Under the pieces are notes generated by a model. It ran no database searches and was not told where the DNA came from. It saw only the letters and a program-made list of their open reading frames with translations. Below, piece after piece: positions 36,301 to 49,250 of a stretch of 64,000 nucleotides of DNA. The position numbers and the translations under genes are program-made. The stretch spans positions 11,713,368 through 11,777,367 of the forward strand of contig JALIRH010000004.1 in assembly GCA_023055505.1 (NCBI GenBank), in the 5' to 3' direction. How positions within the stretch are numbered: the stretch's first letter is position 1; every line of letters begins with the position of its first letter. The stretch is from Callipepla californica brunnescens (lineage: Eukaryota; Chordata; Aves; Galliformes; Odontophoridae).

Positions 36301-36539
36301 GTTTTCAGAATTTTGTTGTTGTGCTGAAACCGAAGAGAATTCCCCAGTGAAAATAGAAAAGGATAATCTTTTGGTGATAAGTTTAATCCTCATCTAAGCT
36401 GAACTGATGTAAACCATAAGTAAATGTAACCAAGCCATTGCAATTTATTCAGTGTAAAGCTATAAGGTAGGGTCATCATCTCTGAGCGGCTGTGTACGTG
36501 ACAAAAGACAATATGATACAAGTAGTTCTTACGCTTAAC
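33393..36539. other. Non-coding DNA, little recognised
   Basis: Frames of 115 codons or fewer. 'AGGGCCAAATCCTAGCTC' at 35325-35342 resembles one end of the same class of palindromic repeats but has no visible partner. A T14-type run lies at 34869-34882. Confidence 0.55.
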
Positions 36540-36557
36540 AAAAAAAAAAAAAAAAAA
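36540..36557. repeat. A18 homopolymer
   Basis: Eighteen uninterrupted A. Confidence 0.95.
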
Positions 36558-36899
36558 GAAAACTGTAGAAGCTTGCAGAGAAAACTGCTGAATGAAAATA
36601 ATTTGAGGAAGGAAATCTGCTGTTATAAATTACAGACCGATTTAGTCCTCATGGTTCCTTTTCAATTATAAACACTTTCGACTATCTGGGGTATTCCTTT
36701 CCAAGGATGCATTTTTCTTCTGTCTGATAGATGGTTCTGAAGTCTAAAAAGTGGAATACTACAAATGGGTAGGCGTGGGAAGACAGTGAAATGGCTTTTA
36801 AGTGTGGAAGAACTGAAAAAGTCTTCAATAATTCTATATCATTTCAATAACGCTGTCTCTCTCAGGATGTCTAGGAATTAAAGAAAGGAAATATTTACA

Positions 36900-37075
36900 T
36901 TGTAATTATTTTTCTGTTTATTTAATTAAGTTATTAAGCAGATCTGGCAAACAGCAGCACCTCCTTTTAGTCCTAATTGTTTCTCCTAATGTTGCAATTA
37001 CAGCGTTATTGAAAGAATTCGGCGAATAAAGGCCTGCAATCTCTGTCAGGATGCAGCAGGAGGGCTAGGGGGATT
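36900..37075. promoter_or_regulatory. Candidate enhancer-like element with homeodomain cores
   Basis: Several ATTA/TAAT cores in 180 bp: TGTAATTATT (36901), TTTAATTAAG (36920), CCTAATTGTT (36971) and GCAATTACAG (36994), followed by GAAAGAATTCGGCGAATAAA. Clustering of such cores is typical of developmental enhancers but also frequent in AT-rich DNA, so support is weak. A 130-codon plus frame begins just after at 37082 and has no domain. Confidence 0.25.
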
Positions 37076-38904
37076 TGTTCCATGGGAAAGAGAAGCAGTG
37101 AGACGGATTGCTCAGCTGCCCCCTCTGAAACAATGCAGCAAATCAGTTTTACAAAAAGAGACAGAAGTCTGCAAAGGGTGAGGGAGTTGGGGAAGAAAAA
37201 TTATATCCGAAAACTCCCCCATGTTATTAAACAGTTTACATATGTCTGCATAGGAGGAGTTCTTTTTCCCAGACCTTCCACAGGGCCTTCTAGAATAGTA
37301 ATTTTTATACCAAGGATATTTATACTAAGAAACCCAGAAAGCTACGATCTACTTTCCATATATGCAATGTTCATTAATACATACATCAAATTTCCATTAA
37401 AAAAGCACGAAGTGTTGTATGTATCGATGGAACAGTTACTACTATTTATTTATTTTTCTGTTCACTTTTCTTGAAGATCCCTTTCCCATTCAAGAAATCA
37501 TAGCAAAGAACATGAAGGTAACCAACAGAAGTAGTACAGTTACGAGCGCTAAAGTATCTCCACAAATGTGTTTTTGTAATATTTCACATTGCTTTTTTAA
37601 AAACCATTTTCTTCACTAAAATTGAGAAATACACATACATACAAACGCTGCTCATTCTCCTCAGTGGGTTGAGGTCTCTGTAACTTAATGATAACCTATT
37701 TATATGTCCCGATATCCTTCTTCCTGATTCTAGAGCTTCCCACAGATGGTACAAAGTTATTGAAGGCTACTGTTTTAATATTCCTCCCACCTTATCCTAA
37801 TTATCCTAAGGCATTGAAGCAGATGTTCATTTATCTAGAAATACTCAGTTGATGCTATTTATCAAGTAGAAAGGAAGCTTCTAAGAAGGCTGTTTTTTAG
37901 AAGGAAGATTAGAAAGATTAAAAATCTTGAAGTCTGTATGTAAAGGATAAGACTTAACACGTATTTCTTAGAATTCTATGTTGGTGGTTGGTGTGGGGAT
38001 GAGAGAAGAGAGAGGCTGTCAAATGCTGCTCAGAGCTGAAGAAGCCTTTAAGATTCAGCGAAGCGGGAGTGAACCTTCCCAGCTCAGATGAAGGGTCAGA
38101 ACAGCTTTCTGGCCAAATGTGTGTTCCTTAGGCTCCAGCTCCTATGCTCTGGAAGGAACACAATGGTTTGTAGGGAACTGGAAGCATGAAGACAAGTGCA
38201 GTTGAGTTCTTCTGAGACACAGGTTTGCCCACCCTTCTTGTTGCAGAACATTTCAATTGCTCTAGGGTGAGCATAAGGGACTGGATCGAAAGGGTTCCCA
38301 TTTATGCAGTTCTGCCGCCACCCAAGCTGACAGCTGCCCGCTTGGCTAAGAGTGTGGCATCTAGTAGTAGGAGAAACTTCTTGTTCCAGCTGGCACTTTC
38401 TTATCTAACAGTCAGAGCTTTGTAAGTGTGGACAGCTGCAGTTTCAGAAATTGGCTCTATCTGTATCAATTGGATTTGTGAAGTCAGTGAAAGGGCATGA
38501 GGCAGATTCATGGGATTTCCTGTTAGTATTAGTAAATGGAATCTACTGCTGAATTTTAAAAGAATGGGAGACTCAGATGATGACACTGAAGTGGGGTCTG
38601 TGGTTAAGGAGGGCTACCAAAAAGCAAAATCACTGGTCAGGAACTATGCTGGGCATGACAGGCACGATTTCCAGAAGCCTTAAATCATCTTGAAACAAAC
38701 CCAAGAAATAACTGCAGTGCCTGTCTGTGCAGCCTGGATGGCAAAGTGATCATTAGAAAGCAGGTGTTGCATTAAGCCTGGTGGTCAGCCTGTGATGCAA
38801 CCATATTTCAGGTTTTACAAAGTATGTGCAAAGAATGGCAGGAATTTGGAGCCTTAGAGGGGTTCAGCAGAAGCTCTGTTGGGGCCTGCAAGCTCTCCTC
38901 CCAC
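37076..38904. other. Non-coding DNA, nothing recognised
   Basis: The 130-codon frame at 37082-37474 reads as an AT-rich chance opening. No repeat was recognised. Confidence 0.55.
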
Positions 38905-39000
38905 CTCTGCTATTGGTTTGCTATGTAGCCCTGAGCAAGTTGCATACCTTCTCTCTATCTCAGTTTCCCAGCCTACAAATGGGTTTGGTCATGCTGAAGG
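38905..39000 (+). repeat. MIR-like SINE fragment, forward
   Basis: 'CTATGTAGCCCTGAGCAAGT' then 'TATCTCAGTTTCCCAGCCTA' then ACAAATGGG reproduce the order of the MIR body (CTGTGTGACCTTGGGCAAGT ... CCTCAGTTTCCTCATCTGTAAAATGGG). This is one of the two clearest SINE matches in the window. Confidence 0.7.
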
Positions 39001-41902
39001 CTGGGAGGAACTCTGCAAAGGCACGACACAGTTATGTAACAGTGAAGGAAAGAACGGGGCCGCTGCACTGCACTCCCTGTTCTGCTCCTACAGAATGGGG
39101 GTGGGAAGAAAACACTACAATATTCCTGTTTACTCCTTAAATATTTCTACGGGTGCTATATAGAATTTCCCCAGGCTGTACCAGATGGACTATGAGGGAA
39201 ATTGTTGACAATGCGTTTAACTGCTTGGCTGGGGGTTTCCTGTTTCAAACTGAGTGTAATGTGAGCAGTTTGCAGCAGTTCCTATTCATATTTGCTTAGC
39301 TGGGCCTAAACTACTGTAAACCCAGTACTGCAAGCACAGGCATTATTCATACCAGTGCAGATATTTTCCTGGTAATGAATGGAGAAGGGGGGGAAGCAAC
39401 TTTTGCATTCATTATTTGAATATTTGGCTGTGAATGAAAAAGTCTTACTGCCTCCTGTGATATGTGAAAATTGGCAGACAAAAAAGAGAGATTGCCTGCA
39501 CCGAGAAAGACTTATGTTTGTTCTGATGGGGGTGTTTGAGGTGTCTGTTTCCTTGCCTTTCGACCCCTCTAAACCATGGCAGTGACTCGCTCTCCCTTGC
39601 CAGGACAGCAGATGTGTATCTGCACCTGCCACCTTTGTCAGCAGCTCGGGTAAAGGTGCAGAGCTGCAAGTGGCAGAAACAGAAAGGCTGGCGAGGGTTC
39701 AGGCCTGGCTCTGCCTAAGGTTGGAAAGAGAACACGGGCGGGGAGCTAACAGCAGAGGGGAGCAGTGACTCTGGGTTTTGGAGCAAGGTTTCCTTTCACA
39801 GTTGATGTCCACCCCTACTTTGCAAATTAGTGGTGAGAAAAAACACACAAAGGAAGGAAGATAGCAAGTCCATTCCCATGGCAGCTTCTAAGTTTTATCC
39901 CCTTTAACGTAAAATATTATTTTGCAAGATCTAATTCCTGTGTGTTAGTTAGAGGAAAAAGTCTATCTATGGGTCCTCGTAGCTATCAGAGGGGTTTGAA
40001 ATCCAACTGTTATAATTCTCCTGCTTTATATCCCTCGATTAACTTTATGGTACTGACACTTCTGAAACCATGCTATATCACTTTGCTTGACCTGTTACTT
40101 TCTGACAAAGGGTCACTGCTGTGTCTGTAGGGAGTCATAACCCCTTGGTTGTTGTCCCATCTCCCAGGAGCCCAGCAGGCAGATGGCACGGCCTCCATGG
40201 GCTGAATCACCTGAACCACGTGGCTGTTTGATACTAAAAGCAGTGGGAGTGATTTCTTATACATTGATATCGTAAAAGCTGTCATCACTGCTATAGAGCT
40301 GTAAGACAAGATTGCCTTTTGGTCTTCCCACAGCAACGGTACTTTTTATCACATGATTAAGTAGTGGTGAGAATTTTAAAGAATATTAATCAGAAAAGAG
40401 GAAGTTACCATCACCATATGTTTTTTTTGTTTTTTTTTTTTAAGAGCTGGATAGTTTCATGGGCCCATATGTTCCTCTTGCGAGGGGTTGGTGCTGTAGG
40501 ATCTGCAAAATGAAAGATTGGAAAATTGCTTCATAACATTCCCAGGGGCCAGTGAGAAATTATATATAAAGGGTAGCTGTAAAACCTGTGTGGGTGAAAA
40601 ACCCTGCTGTCTACATGATTTAGGTGATTTTTATGGAGGATATGAGCCTCTGGTTACAAAAAAATACAATGAGGGTGTCAGCATGTACCTTAAAGCTGGA
40701 CTGAAATCCTTCAATCAACAACTGAAGAGCAAAATCTTATCAATATCAGCTGGACTTTCTCCATATGGAAGGCCTCTGACACATTTATATTTAGCACCAG
40801 TGACGTACACGTGATTACCATTTGCATTGCATTTCTCGTGATAATCTAATCATATATAGTATTTTTCTGACCAGCACCATCTGTACCATTGTCTGTACAC
40901 TGCCATTTTTCCCGTCAAGCTTTCTTTGGCATCTTACCAAGTAGGAGGTTTCCCTCTGTTTGGGCTTTCTAGGTTGCATTTGGAGTACATGAATATAATT
41001 TTCTTGCAGCAAAGTAGTTCTGAGGCTGCAGTACAGCGGGAAGGCTTGCTAAAAGAGCAGCCACTGGCTGTCAGACAGAGAGATCTTTATTTTAGAATCA
41101 TTAAGGCCAGAAGGCAGAAAGAGCAAAAGTCTCTGTGTGTGGTGGGGAGAGGTAATGCACGGTCTTTGTGTCTCTACCTCTGTGCCTCAAAAATGACAGC
41201 TGCGTGTGGATACTAGACACTTAGAAATTTAAACGTGCAGCATATGGAAAAGAAAATAAGTGTTTTATAGATACATCCGTGATGGGCAGGTGGATAGGAA
41301 GGGTTGCTTTATACGCCACATGTGCTACATATGGTCCAGTGCTGCAAAACCTGTATTCTGAACAAGCTTTGGGCAGGCTTTTTACTCGCTTCTCTTGTCT
41401 TTCTTACTTTTAAGATGTGTTAATCTGTATTTAAAAGTATCCTGATCTCACAGCTTCCAATCAGCAGGGGCCTTGGCACTCTCTGCTCCAGTCAGACACA
41501 AGAGTTAAAGACCTGATTAAGCTTTCGATCAATTGAGTTGCTCATAAACTTAAAGCTCAGAGCGTGTGTAATTGTTCTGTTGGCTCCGGGGCAGGATGCA
41601 GAGCGCCCATTACGACTGCGTTCCTACAAACATAGGATATCATTGCTTTCCGTGGGAAAGGCCTGTCTCTGGGAGATGTTACCAGAGTAGCCCAAACTGT
41701 TCCTTCTGTCCCAGGAGACAGCTCCAAGGGCCGTGCGTGGTCTGTCTTACATGTAGCTGTATACCAAGCTGTACTGCTGTGTCTTCAGCTTCTATAACTC
41801 TAGCAATCAGAATTTTCTCTTTGACAAGTAGGTTTTTTGTCCTCTGTTAATTTTTCAGAACAAGTATATAAACCAACCTCAGTCATTACGTTTACAACTC
41901 TG
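39001..41902. other. Non-coding DNA, little recognised
   Basis: Frames of 108 codons or fewer. 'TTAGAATCATTAAGGCCAGA' at 41092-41111 resembles the antisense of a CR1 3' end but is too short to call. A T-run pair lies at 40423-40442. Confidence 0.55.
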
Positions 41903-41920
41903 TTTTTTTTTTTTTTTTTT
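41903..41920. repeat. T18 homopolymer
   Basis: Eighteen uninterrupted T. Confidence 0.95.
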
Positions 41921-42161
41921 GAAAATTTGGCTGAAGTTCTGTTTGTAACAAAATTAGGAATGTGATGTTTTTCATATTTTCTGAGGGGGGGATTTGGAGC
42001 AAATGTATTGCATGGTTCTAACGTCAAATCTAGCCACTGCTCAGGCAGAGCAGACTGTCCTACAGACAGAATCATACTGACAGTGATGCTGTGGGGCTGA
42101 GCTCACTTGGCAGGCAGCCATCTGACAGTTAAGCATCTGATGTTCTTTTATCCAGCAAAGC

Positions 42162-42184
42162 TTTTTTTTTTTTTTTTTTTTTTT
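42162..42184. repeat. T23 homopolymer
   Basis: Twenty-three uninterrupted T, 240 bp after the T18 tract. Confidence 0.95.
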
Positions 42185-42499
42185 CCCTTTTGGAAAATAT
42201 GATTAGGGAAGCTGCTTTTTTGCTACTTATTTCCTCTGACTTAGTGCAGCCCTTGGCTGTCTTCTGAGCTAAAAGCTGCAGCTAAACAGACTTTTTCATG
42301 CTGAATAGCATGTCTCAACGTTTTCCTCTCAACCATCATGTAGGTCTAGTTGCATTGTTGATTCCCATTACATGTCTGCTGGGATGTAAATTATTTCAAT
42401 TCCCCCACACCCCGCCCTCTGCTCTTGTACTTTCAAGGGGTTTAATCCGTGAAGGGGACTACTTCAAAGCTCTCACAAGAAACTCATTTCTTGATGGAT

Positions 42500-42690
42500 A
42501 GAAGGGCCAATAAAATGAAATTAGAGTTTTATCTCATTGTCTCTATAGGAATGAAGTATAATAATTATTTCAGGCAAATACATGTTGGAGACAATAATTA
42601 AGATCACTATCGTGTCTTTAATGACAAGCAGATTCTAAAATAAGCATTAGTAATGGGATTAAACATTATTGCAGTGCCCCGGATCTCAGC
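42500..42690. promoter_or_regulatory. Candidate enhancer-like element
   Basis: Clustered SOX-like (ACAAT) and homeodomain-like (ATAATTAT, ACAATAATTA, CATTAGTAATGGGATTA) motifs, with complex sequence to about 42690. Inferred from motif density only. Confidence 0.25.
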
Positions 42691-45582
42691 ACTGCCAAGG
42701 TGCCTAACACATCAGAGTGTATGAACCTCACTCTCAGAAAGAAAAAAAATAAAAAATTCTGCAATTCACAGAACCTTTTTGGCTTGTAGCCTATTTAAGA
42801 GCTGAGGCCCCAGCCTGCAAAAAAGTCTTGGGTGCCTGAAGGAAGCAGAAACAACGTGAAATTTAGTATCTGTGTCATCAGCAGAGTTCAGAAAGTCTGC
42901 TGCCTAATGGGTTACGTGTCAGCATTTTTCCTTATGAGATTCCCAGAGAATCCTTCTCCTGAGTAAAACTGCCAGTGCCTTGGCCGTGCAGCGTGGTTTG
43001 CTATTACACTCCCTTGGTATCCACGAAGTAGATGTCCCCGTATCTAAGTCTCCAAAAGGCTGCTATGCTAGGAGACTCAGTTAAATGTAAGCATCATGTG
43101 AAGTATGCCACTTGTAAAATATTTATTTCAACCATCTGGACAAAGTTTGTAACAAGCTGACCCTCAGTGCAGCAGCAGCCTGAGTAAGTGCTGAAGATGG
43201 ATGTTTTCTATGAAGTTTCATTCTTTTTTTTTTTTTCCCCTCTTAATTTGCCTGTATCAGCTATCTACGTGGCCTTCTGTCTGTACTATTCCCTCATACC
43301 AGTTTCCTTTTACCTGATGTCATTGCCACCATGCTCTAAGTCAGGAACATTTTAACTCTAGACATTTGTTTTTGTATGGAAGGGTTTTCAGATCCCGCAT
43401 TAGTTTTAGACAAATTAGCTGCTTAAACTGAGAACTCTTCTTTGGAAAGAAAACTGACTTCCACTCCCTTGCTATGTAGAACTCAGGACACAGATTTGAA
43501 CTATCTAGCTGTCAGTATTGACTTTGATTTATCGTGCTGTATCATCAACACACCCAACACCTAGGAATTTGACATGAAATGAGTGAGGGATCTGCAGTTT
43601 CTTTCTTTCAGCTCTCATTGTCTTCTTCCCTCCTTCTTTATCCTAGCCATTGCTGTGATAACAGGCAATAATATTACCATCCTAATTTCTGGCTCTTTAG
43701 TTTGCTATTGTTTTGTTATTTTGTTTTTGGTTAAATAAGAAATTTCTATGTTTGCTTTAACAAGCAAGCTGTCAGCAACCTTCCTGCCATGCTGTAACAT
43801 ACAAACTCCAGGGACTGAGCTTCTTTCTAAACAGTTTGAGGCAAATCAGCGGAAGCGGCAGATGGAACTTGGTTGCCTGTACCAGCCATCTCATTCAGTT
43901 TCAGCCAGCTCTCCCTGCAGGACAGATAGAAAGAAACACTGCCAACTGGTCTGACCTGCTATCCAAATGCATTTAGTGAATTTTTTCCAAATACTGTAAA
44001 ATGAAATGAAGTGGCAGCAGTAAGCAAAGCTCTAATTTCAACACTCACCTCTGTCAACAGAGTCCGCTACCATGTCTAATATCTGGCTTATTTAGAAGAC
44101 AGGTAGGCCCTAGGGGAAAGGGAAGAGCGCAGACTGGACTGACTTGTTACAAAACGTAACATTCATTCAGCTGCTGTTCTGCAAAGCTGTTTGGAATTAA
44201 ACATCCAAAATGAGGGAAATTAATTTGGCAGGTAGGTGCTTGGTCGCAAATGGAAGAATCCTACAACACCACAAAGCCGAACCTCAACAGCTTCAGTTGG
44301 TTGAAGCTCCCAGCCCGTTCCTAGATTCTCTTCTTTCTCCATCATGGTATTTGTTTTGGTTTCTCCTCTGAATGCTGCTTTTAGAGCAGCCTGAGGACAA
44401 CCAGGGGTTAGAGTCTCAGTAGTTGAATTAACTGCCAAACAGGGCTGCTTGGGAATTTGGCCCAAGAGCAACAATAACAGAAATACTTAGCACTTGCAAA
44501 ATGTAGCTCTGTACTTCTTCAAAGCATGGTGCAAAAGGTGAGTGTGCCAAGTGCTGCATTGTTTCGTCAGGATAACTATCTTCTTTCTGGAGGGGATTCT
44601 TCCATTTCTGTACCTAGGGGACAGAGACAACATTGAATTAAAAGAAGCGAGACACTAAGAATATGGGAACAATCGTGTAAATTGTGGGAAGTGTGGAAGA
44701 ACACTATACTATTTTAGCTTCACTAATAGGTGAGAGAGTTATATTTTGGCTTTACATTGCATTCTCTGTGAAAGCAATGATTGCTGATTCTCTGGCAGTA
44801 GTACTTACAACAAGATTGGTGCGTGCTGTGCTGGATTGTTCACCTGCGCTACTGGTGCCAGTTTCCTCCAGTGCATACAGAAATCACAGCTAATGTTTGC
44901 CAGACTAGGTTCTGTGACAGAGGGTACAAGGCCTAAACCATTAGCAGCGGATTTCTAGTGAGACCATGCCATCAAGCTGTGAATGTGTGGTAACTGACTT
45001 GGTTTAACAAGCTGACCTGGCATCTTAGAACAAAGATTTTCAGTTTTTTTGTGGTCTGCGTTTTTATGTTTTCTTTCACTTTTCCTGCTTAGCTTGTGTA
45101 CCAAAATGGAGTGAGACTATAAACAAGACTTAGAGGTCAAAGCTTTTCTGGCACAGTTTCTGGCGATGGCAAATGCATCCCTCAGTGATCTTGCATTGTC
45201 TACTTACCTTAATAGAGAAGTATCCTTTTACATTTTGTAAAAATGCTACAGAGCTTAAAATCCTCTCTGGATAATCTGAAAGCCTAATTAAGAGAAACCC
45301 TGAAACACCTTTCCCTTTTTTTTTTTCTTTCTTTTTTTAATTTTATATTTTTTAAACGTTATGGAAGCCTGATAACTCCTTTGGCTTTTAATCTTAAACT
45401 AGTCTGAGAGGTGTTCATGCGAAACTGGTATATGCGACTCCATAAGTGGATAAACTAACAAGCAGAGACCTAGATGTGCCAACTGAGGGACACAGTTCAC
45501 ACAGCTTGCTTCAGAGCCAGCACCATAAAGGATTTTATCTGCTGTAACTTGGTGATTACTAATCCTGATTCTTGCTCATTTT
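42691..45582. other. Non-coding DNA, nothing recognised
   Basis: Frames of 84 codons or fewer, a pyrimidine-rich patch at 45308-45335 and no recognised repeat. Confidence 0.55.
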
Positions 45583-45624
45583 GAATGAATGAGTAGATGA
45601 ATGAATGAATGAACAAATGAATGA
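45583..45624. repeat. (GAAT)n tetranucleotide repeat, interrupted
   Basis: About ten GAAT/GAGT/GATG units with interruptions. Confidence 0.9.
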
Positions 45625-46379
45625 GGGGGGACTGGCAGAGCTCAGGATGCTTTATGTGCTGAGTGGCAAAAGAAGATCCTCTCTCAGCTTAACAGGAGAG
45701 ACCTGTTTATCATCAATGCAAAACAAGAGATATTGGGCTCATACCTATCTCTGAATTGGAAGCAGTTTAAAAAAACTGCATGCATCTGCCACGTGCCAGC
45801 CTATGTGAAATTAGATAGACAGTTTCAGTCCAGTTCCTGACAAATACGCTTTCACTGTCTGAAACCTGCAACTGCTTATTAGCGATAGCTACCTGTCATG
45901 TTCAAAGAGGCACAGAATCAGAAAGGAATGAATCCAGTCTTCCCACGATCAGTGAGTGCTCCATCTTGGTTAGGTGAAAATCTATTCCACTTTGGAGTTT
46001 ACTGTACAGACCATTTCCCTTTGCTGTTCTCTGTTCGTATTTACAAGCTCTTTTGTAGCTTTATTTTCTGATTAGAAAATAAAACCAAGTAAGCTGTAGT
46101 TGGAAGTTTCAGAAAGGGATATGACAAAAAGCCAATCGACTCATCTTACTGTACACAACATGGTGATTTTAAAAGCTTGTCTAAAAGTGCGTAATATAAT
46201 TGCAGGTGAGAAAATGAAACTTGATCTGAGCTCACATAACAAATACTTTTCAGACAATTCTTGAGTAGAACGAAATCACATCTTCTTAAGAAGTATCCTG
46301 TCTCAATCTGAAGATGGCAACATACAGGGACTTTTGTGCTTCCTTGGGAAGTTTGTTTAATTGGTTGATTGTTATTGTG
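45625..46379. other. Non-coding DNA, nothing recognised
   Basis: One 92-codon minus frame that enters the poly-A tract and encodes a phenylalanine run; not a gene. Confidence 0.55.
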
Positions 46380-46399
46380 AAAAAAAAAAAAAAAAAAAA
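46380..46399. repeat. A20 homopolymer
   Basis: Twenty uninterrupted A. Confidence 0.95.
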
Positions 46400-47089
46400 G
46401 AGGAGAGGGGAACATAGAACTCATTTCTGCTTTTACTTTATCTGGATTTAATTTTCAGTCATTCTGAAGATCCTATTTAGTATCCAGTTTCTTGTCCTTG
46501 TAAATGTAATTATACTTCATAATCAAAGCATCTCTGATATTTCTTTTTTTTTTCCCTGTGACAATACCAAGCAGATTGAACCCCTTAACCCCCTCTGGCC
46601 AAAGGACCTTTTCTAAAACTTGCTGGACCTTTTAGGATTTTTCCTACTGATACCGCTGTTTTTTTGGGTTAAGTCCTAGAAAATGACACAAACGAAGCTA
46701 CATGTGAAAAAAATCTGTACAGGCGGGTTCCTGATAAAAGCAGCTGGCATCCTAATTTTTGGTTTGATATCAGATCTAAGGGAGCTGTTTCATCAATATA
46801 TGCTAATGAGAACTGAAAAGATTTGGTTGTGCCTTTGAACATAGTTTTAGGGGGGAGAAGTGGGGGGAAAGATACGGACAGCTGGAATTTGTTTTGCATT
46901 TTGTTGTGTTGTTTTTTTTTTTTTTACTGCAATTTAAGGTTTTTGTTTATTTTTTTTATAGCGTGAATGTAATGCTCATGAAAATGCTCACTATACACTG
47001 AAATCTTCTATGAACCAACAAAACATGCACCAGCAGTACAAACTTCACCTTGCCTAAACAATGTACGTCTCAATTCCGACTTGAAAAGA
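46400..47089. other. Non-coding DNA, nothing recognised
   Basis: Poly-T patches at 46540-46553 and 46912-46925; otherwise nothing. Confidence 0.55.
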
Positions 47090-47670
47090 CCACCTGTAGG
47101 GGAAAAATGTTAGTTCGGTATCCAGGGGCCATTCATTCCTTTGCCACTTTGCTAAGACTGCCAATTAGTGCCAACTTGTGGTGGCAGATTTTGTGATGTA
47201 GACACATGTTCTCTGGAAAGTGGGCTGAGATATTCGACTCATTTCACATGGGGCACAAAGAATTATTTGCTCTGAGCTATACAAATGAGAATTGTCCAAA
47301 GCTTTCCTCTGTGTTAGCCTCTGTACGCTTACTGAGTGTAAATACAGGGGAAATTGGTGTTATTGCAAGGACAAATTAGCACCAGAACTGAGTTGTATTT
47401 TTTTAAACGTGCTGCTAATTGTGCCCAATTTGTGCTGGAGTACTCACTCAAATGCAAAAGCACAAAACCAACCGAACACATTTCAGGGTGCCAAGAAGAG
47501 CTTAAACTTTTCTCTTAGCAAATTATCCTTCTAGTTTCACACTGCAGCAAATGCCAATTGGTCCCGCTAAGACCTTTATCCAGAGTAATCAAATTAACGC
47601 TGCATGTTAGCAAATTAGGTTTCACTTACAATGGTTTATATTTGCAGCAGATTTGAGCATTAAAGGCTAG
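47090..47670. promoter_or_regulatory. Candidate conserved non-coding element, ~0.55 kb
   Basis: High-complexity sequence with repeated homeodomain-type and CAAT-type words: TGCCAATTAGTGCCAA (47160), ACAAATTAGCACC (47371), GCTGCTAATTGTGCCCAATT (47411), TCAAATTAACGCTGC (47590) and TTAGCAAATTAGG (47608). AATTAGCA and TGCTAATT form an inverted pair about 30 bp apart. No domain-bearing frame (80 codons at most). Of the candidates it is the most enhancer-like to my eye, but conservation was not tested. Confidence 0.35.
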
Positions 47671-47907
47671 CGTTTTTTAAGTTTTACTTTAAAATTTCTT
47701 ATATGAGCAGTGTTGGTTCTGTCTGTAACATTTTAAAAGAGTGACCTGCTGAAATTGAAGAAATGAGGCCGGATCACTCTCTGTATTTTCACTTCCAGAG
47801 AAATGTAAACTTGGAATTGCAGAAGTTGCTAAACTTTAAGGTACAGTTGTGCAAACTGGAAGAAGCTTGTTGTTTTTTTCCCTTTTGTTCACAATGGGCC
47901 AGATAAG

Positions 47908-47934
47908 TCATACCCAGGGGATAACTGGGTATGA
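47908..47934. repeat. Perfect inverted repeat, 10-bp stem, 7-nt loop
   Basis: TCATACCCAG (47908-47917) is exactly complementary to CTGGGTATGA (47925-47934), with GGGATAA between. Confidence 0.9.
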
Positions 47935-48420
47935 AGCTGTCACTGCAGGCAGGATTCAGCTGCATGCAGTCATCAGCCACATCAGAAAATTTGCTTCTGC
48001 CTAAAGGTATGCCACTGACAGAGTGGGAAATGCAAAATGCTGCAAGCATAGGAGGGAGCAGGACTGACAAAAGGAGAGAAAAAAAAATCTCAAGCTAAAC
48101 TTCTCTTTGGAGAATATCTACAAAAATCATCAGTTTTATCAGGGCTCAATTTCACCCACTGAGATTAATTAACGTTTGTATCTTCTGAAGATTAGTAATG
48201 CAAACATTCAGTATTACTGAGTCTTCTGCTTCTGAGATTCTGTTCTTTGTCATTTATGAAACTAGCCAGAAGAGGGATTGTATTCTTTATTTTATGGGAC
48301 TGGTTGTAGATAGAAAAATGTAGAACACGGAAATGTCTGACAATAGGCACTACCACTTTCCTTCTTTTAGCTGGAGGACTTATGGAAGCTCAAGAGCTGA
48401 GCATAGGAAGGAATCTGGAG
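47935..48420. other. Non-coding DNA, nothing recognised
   Basis: No supported feature. Confidence 0.55.
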
Positions 48421-48439
48421 AAAAAAAAAAAAAAAAAAA
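48421..48439. repeat. A19 homopolymer
   Basis: Nineteen uninterrupted A; no polyadenylation hexamer upstream. Confidence 0.95.
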
Positions 48440-49250
48440 GGCAGAGAAGTTCCCAAACTGGTTGTGAATAATGCTGTCCAGAGGCCCTGGCAGTGATGGT
48501 AGTACTAGAGTGAGGCTGTTGCCTAGTTCAGTCAAACCCGTGACTCCAGGACACACCAGCCTGAGTCATTATATTCCACTGCTAGCAGGCCCCAGAATTT
48601 ATTTTGAGCACAAAATTCTGTCAGGTTACATAACGTGCACATGTGGAGACTAAATGGCTTGGTTTTGGTTCCTAATTTTGGGGTCTTGGACTCAGTCTCT
48701 CGTTTCCCCGTTCAGCGCCTTAAGAAGTGTGTACGTATATAATTTCTAGTCAGTACCACAAATCAATAAATCACTTGTAATAGCTTCTGCAAATAACTTT
48801 TTAACAATTGCACTGTTGATCTGCTTGTTGAAGATTGATATCTCTGAGGTATGTTGTTTTATTGCACCAGATACCAATACGTGATTCAAGAAACAAGCCA
48901 GAGAGGTGGTAGGGAAAGCAGGACCAAAGAGGCCACGGGGAACATCAAGTAAGCAGCAGTGAGAGTCTTGCTCATCAGTCATAAAATGGCATGAGATAGC
49001 CAGTGTGGCATCTGATTCAGGAAGTTCCTGCACTGTTAATTTCCAGAAATTGAGAGAGAAAACCAGGGGGGGAAATTTCTTTCTACACGCTGTAGTTTTT
49101 ATACTCTGGCTAAGCTTCCTTCAGCGGCAACTGCTGGGGACAGGATATGGGGCTACTTATAGCTTTGGTCTGACTCAGAGCAGTCATTATGTTCCTAGAA
49201 GATACTATCGCTATCCTCCTCTGATTACATCTATAGGAGCCAAATCATTC
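48440..49250. other. Non-coding DNA, nothing recognised
   Basis: Frames of 115 codons or fewer without domains; the longest (49005-49352) runs into the microsatellite that follows. Confidence 0.55.

Noticed and set aside
37082..37474. 130-codon plus frame
   Set aside because: No domain and no promoter or splice evidence; lies in AT-rich DNA.
41092..41111. Possible antisense CR1 3' end
   Set aside because: Only one ~20-bp resemblance with no second landmark.
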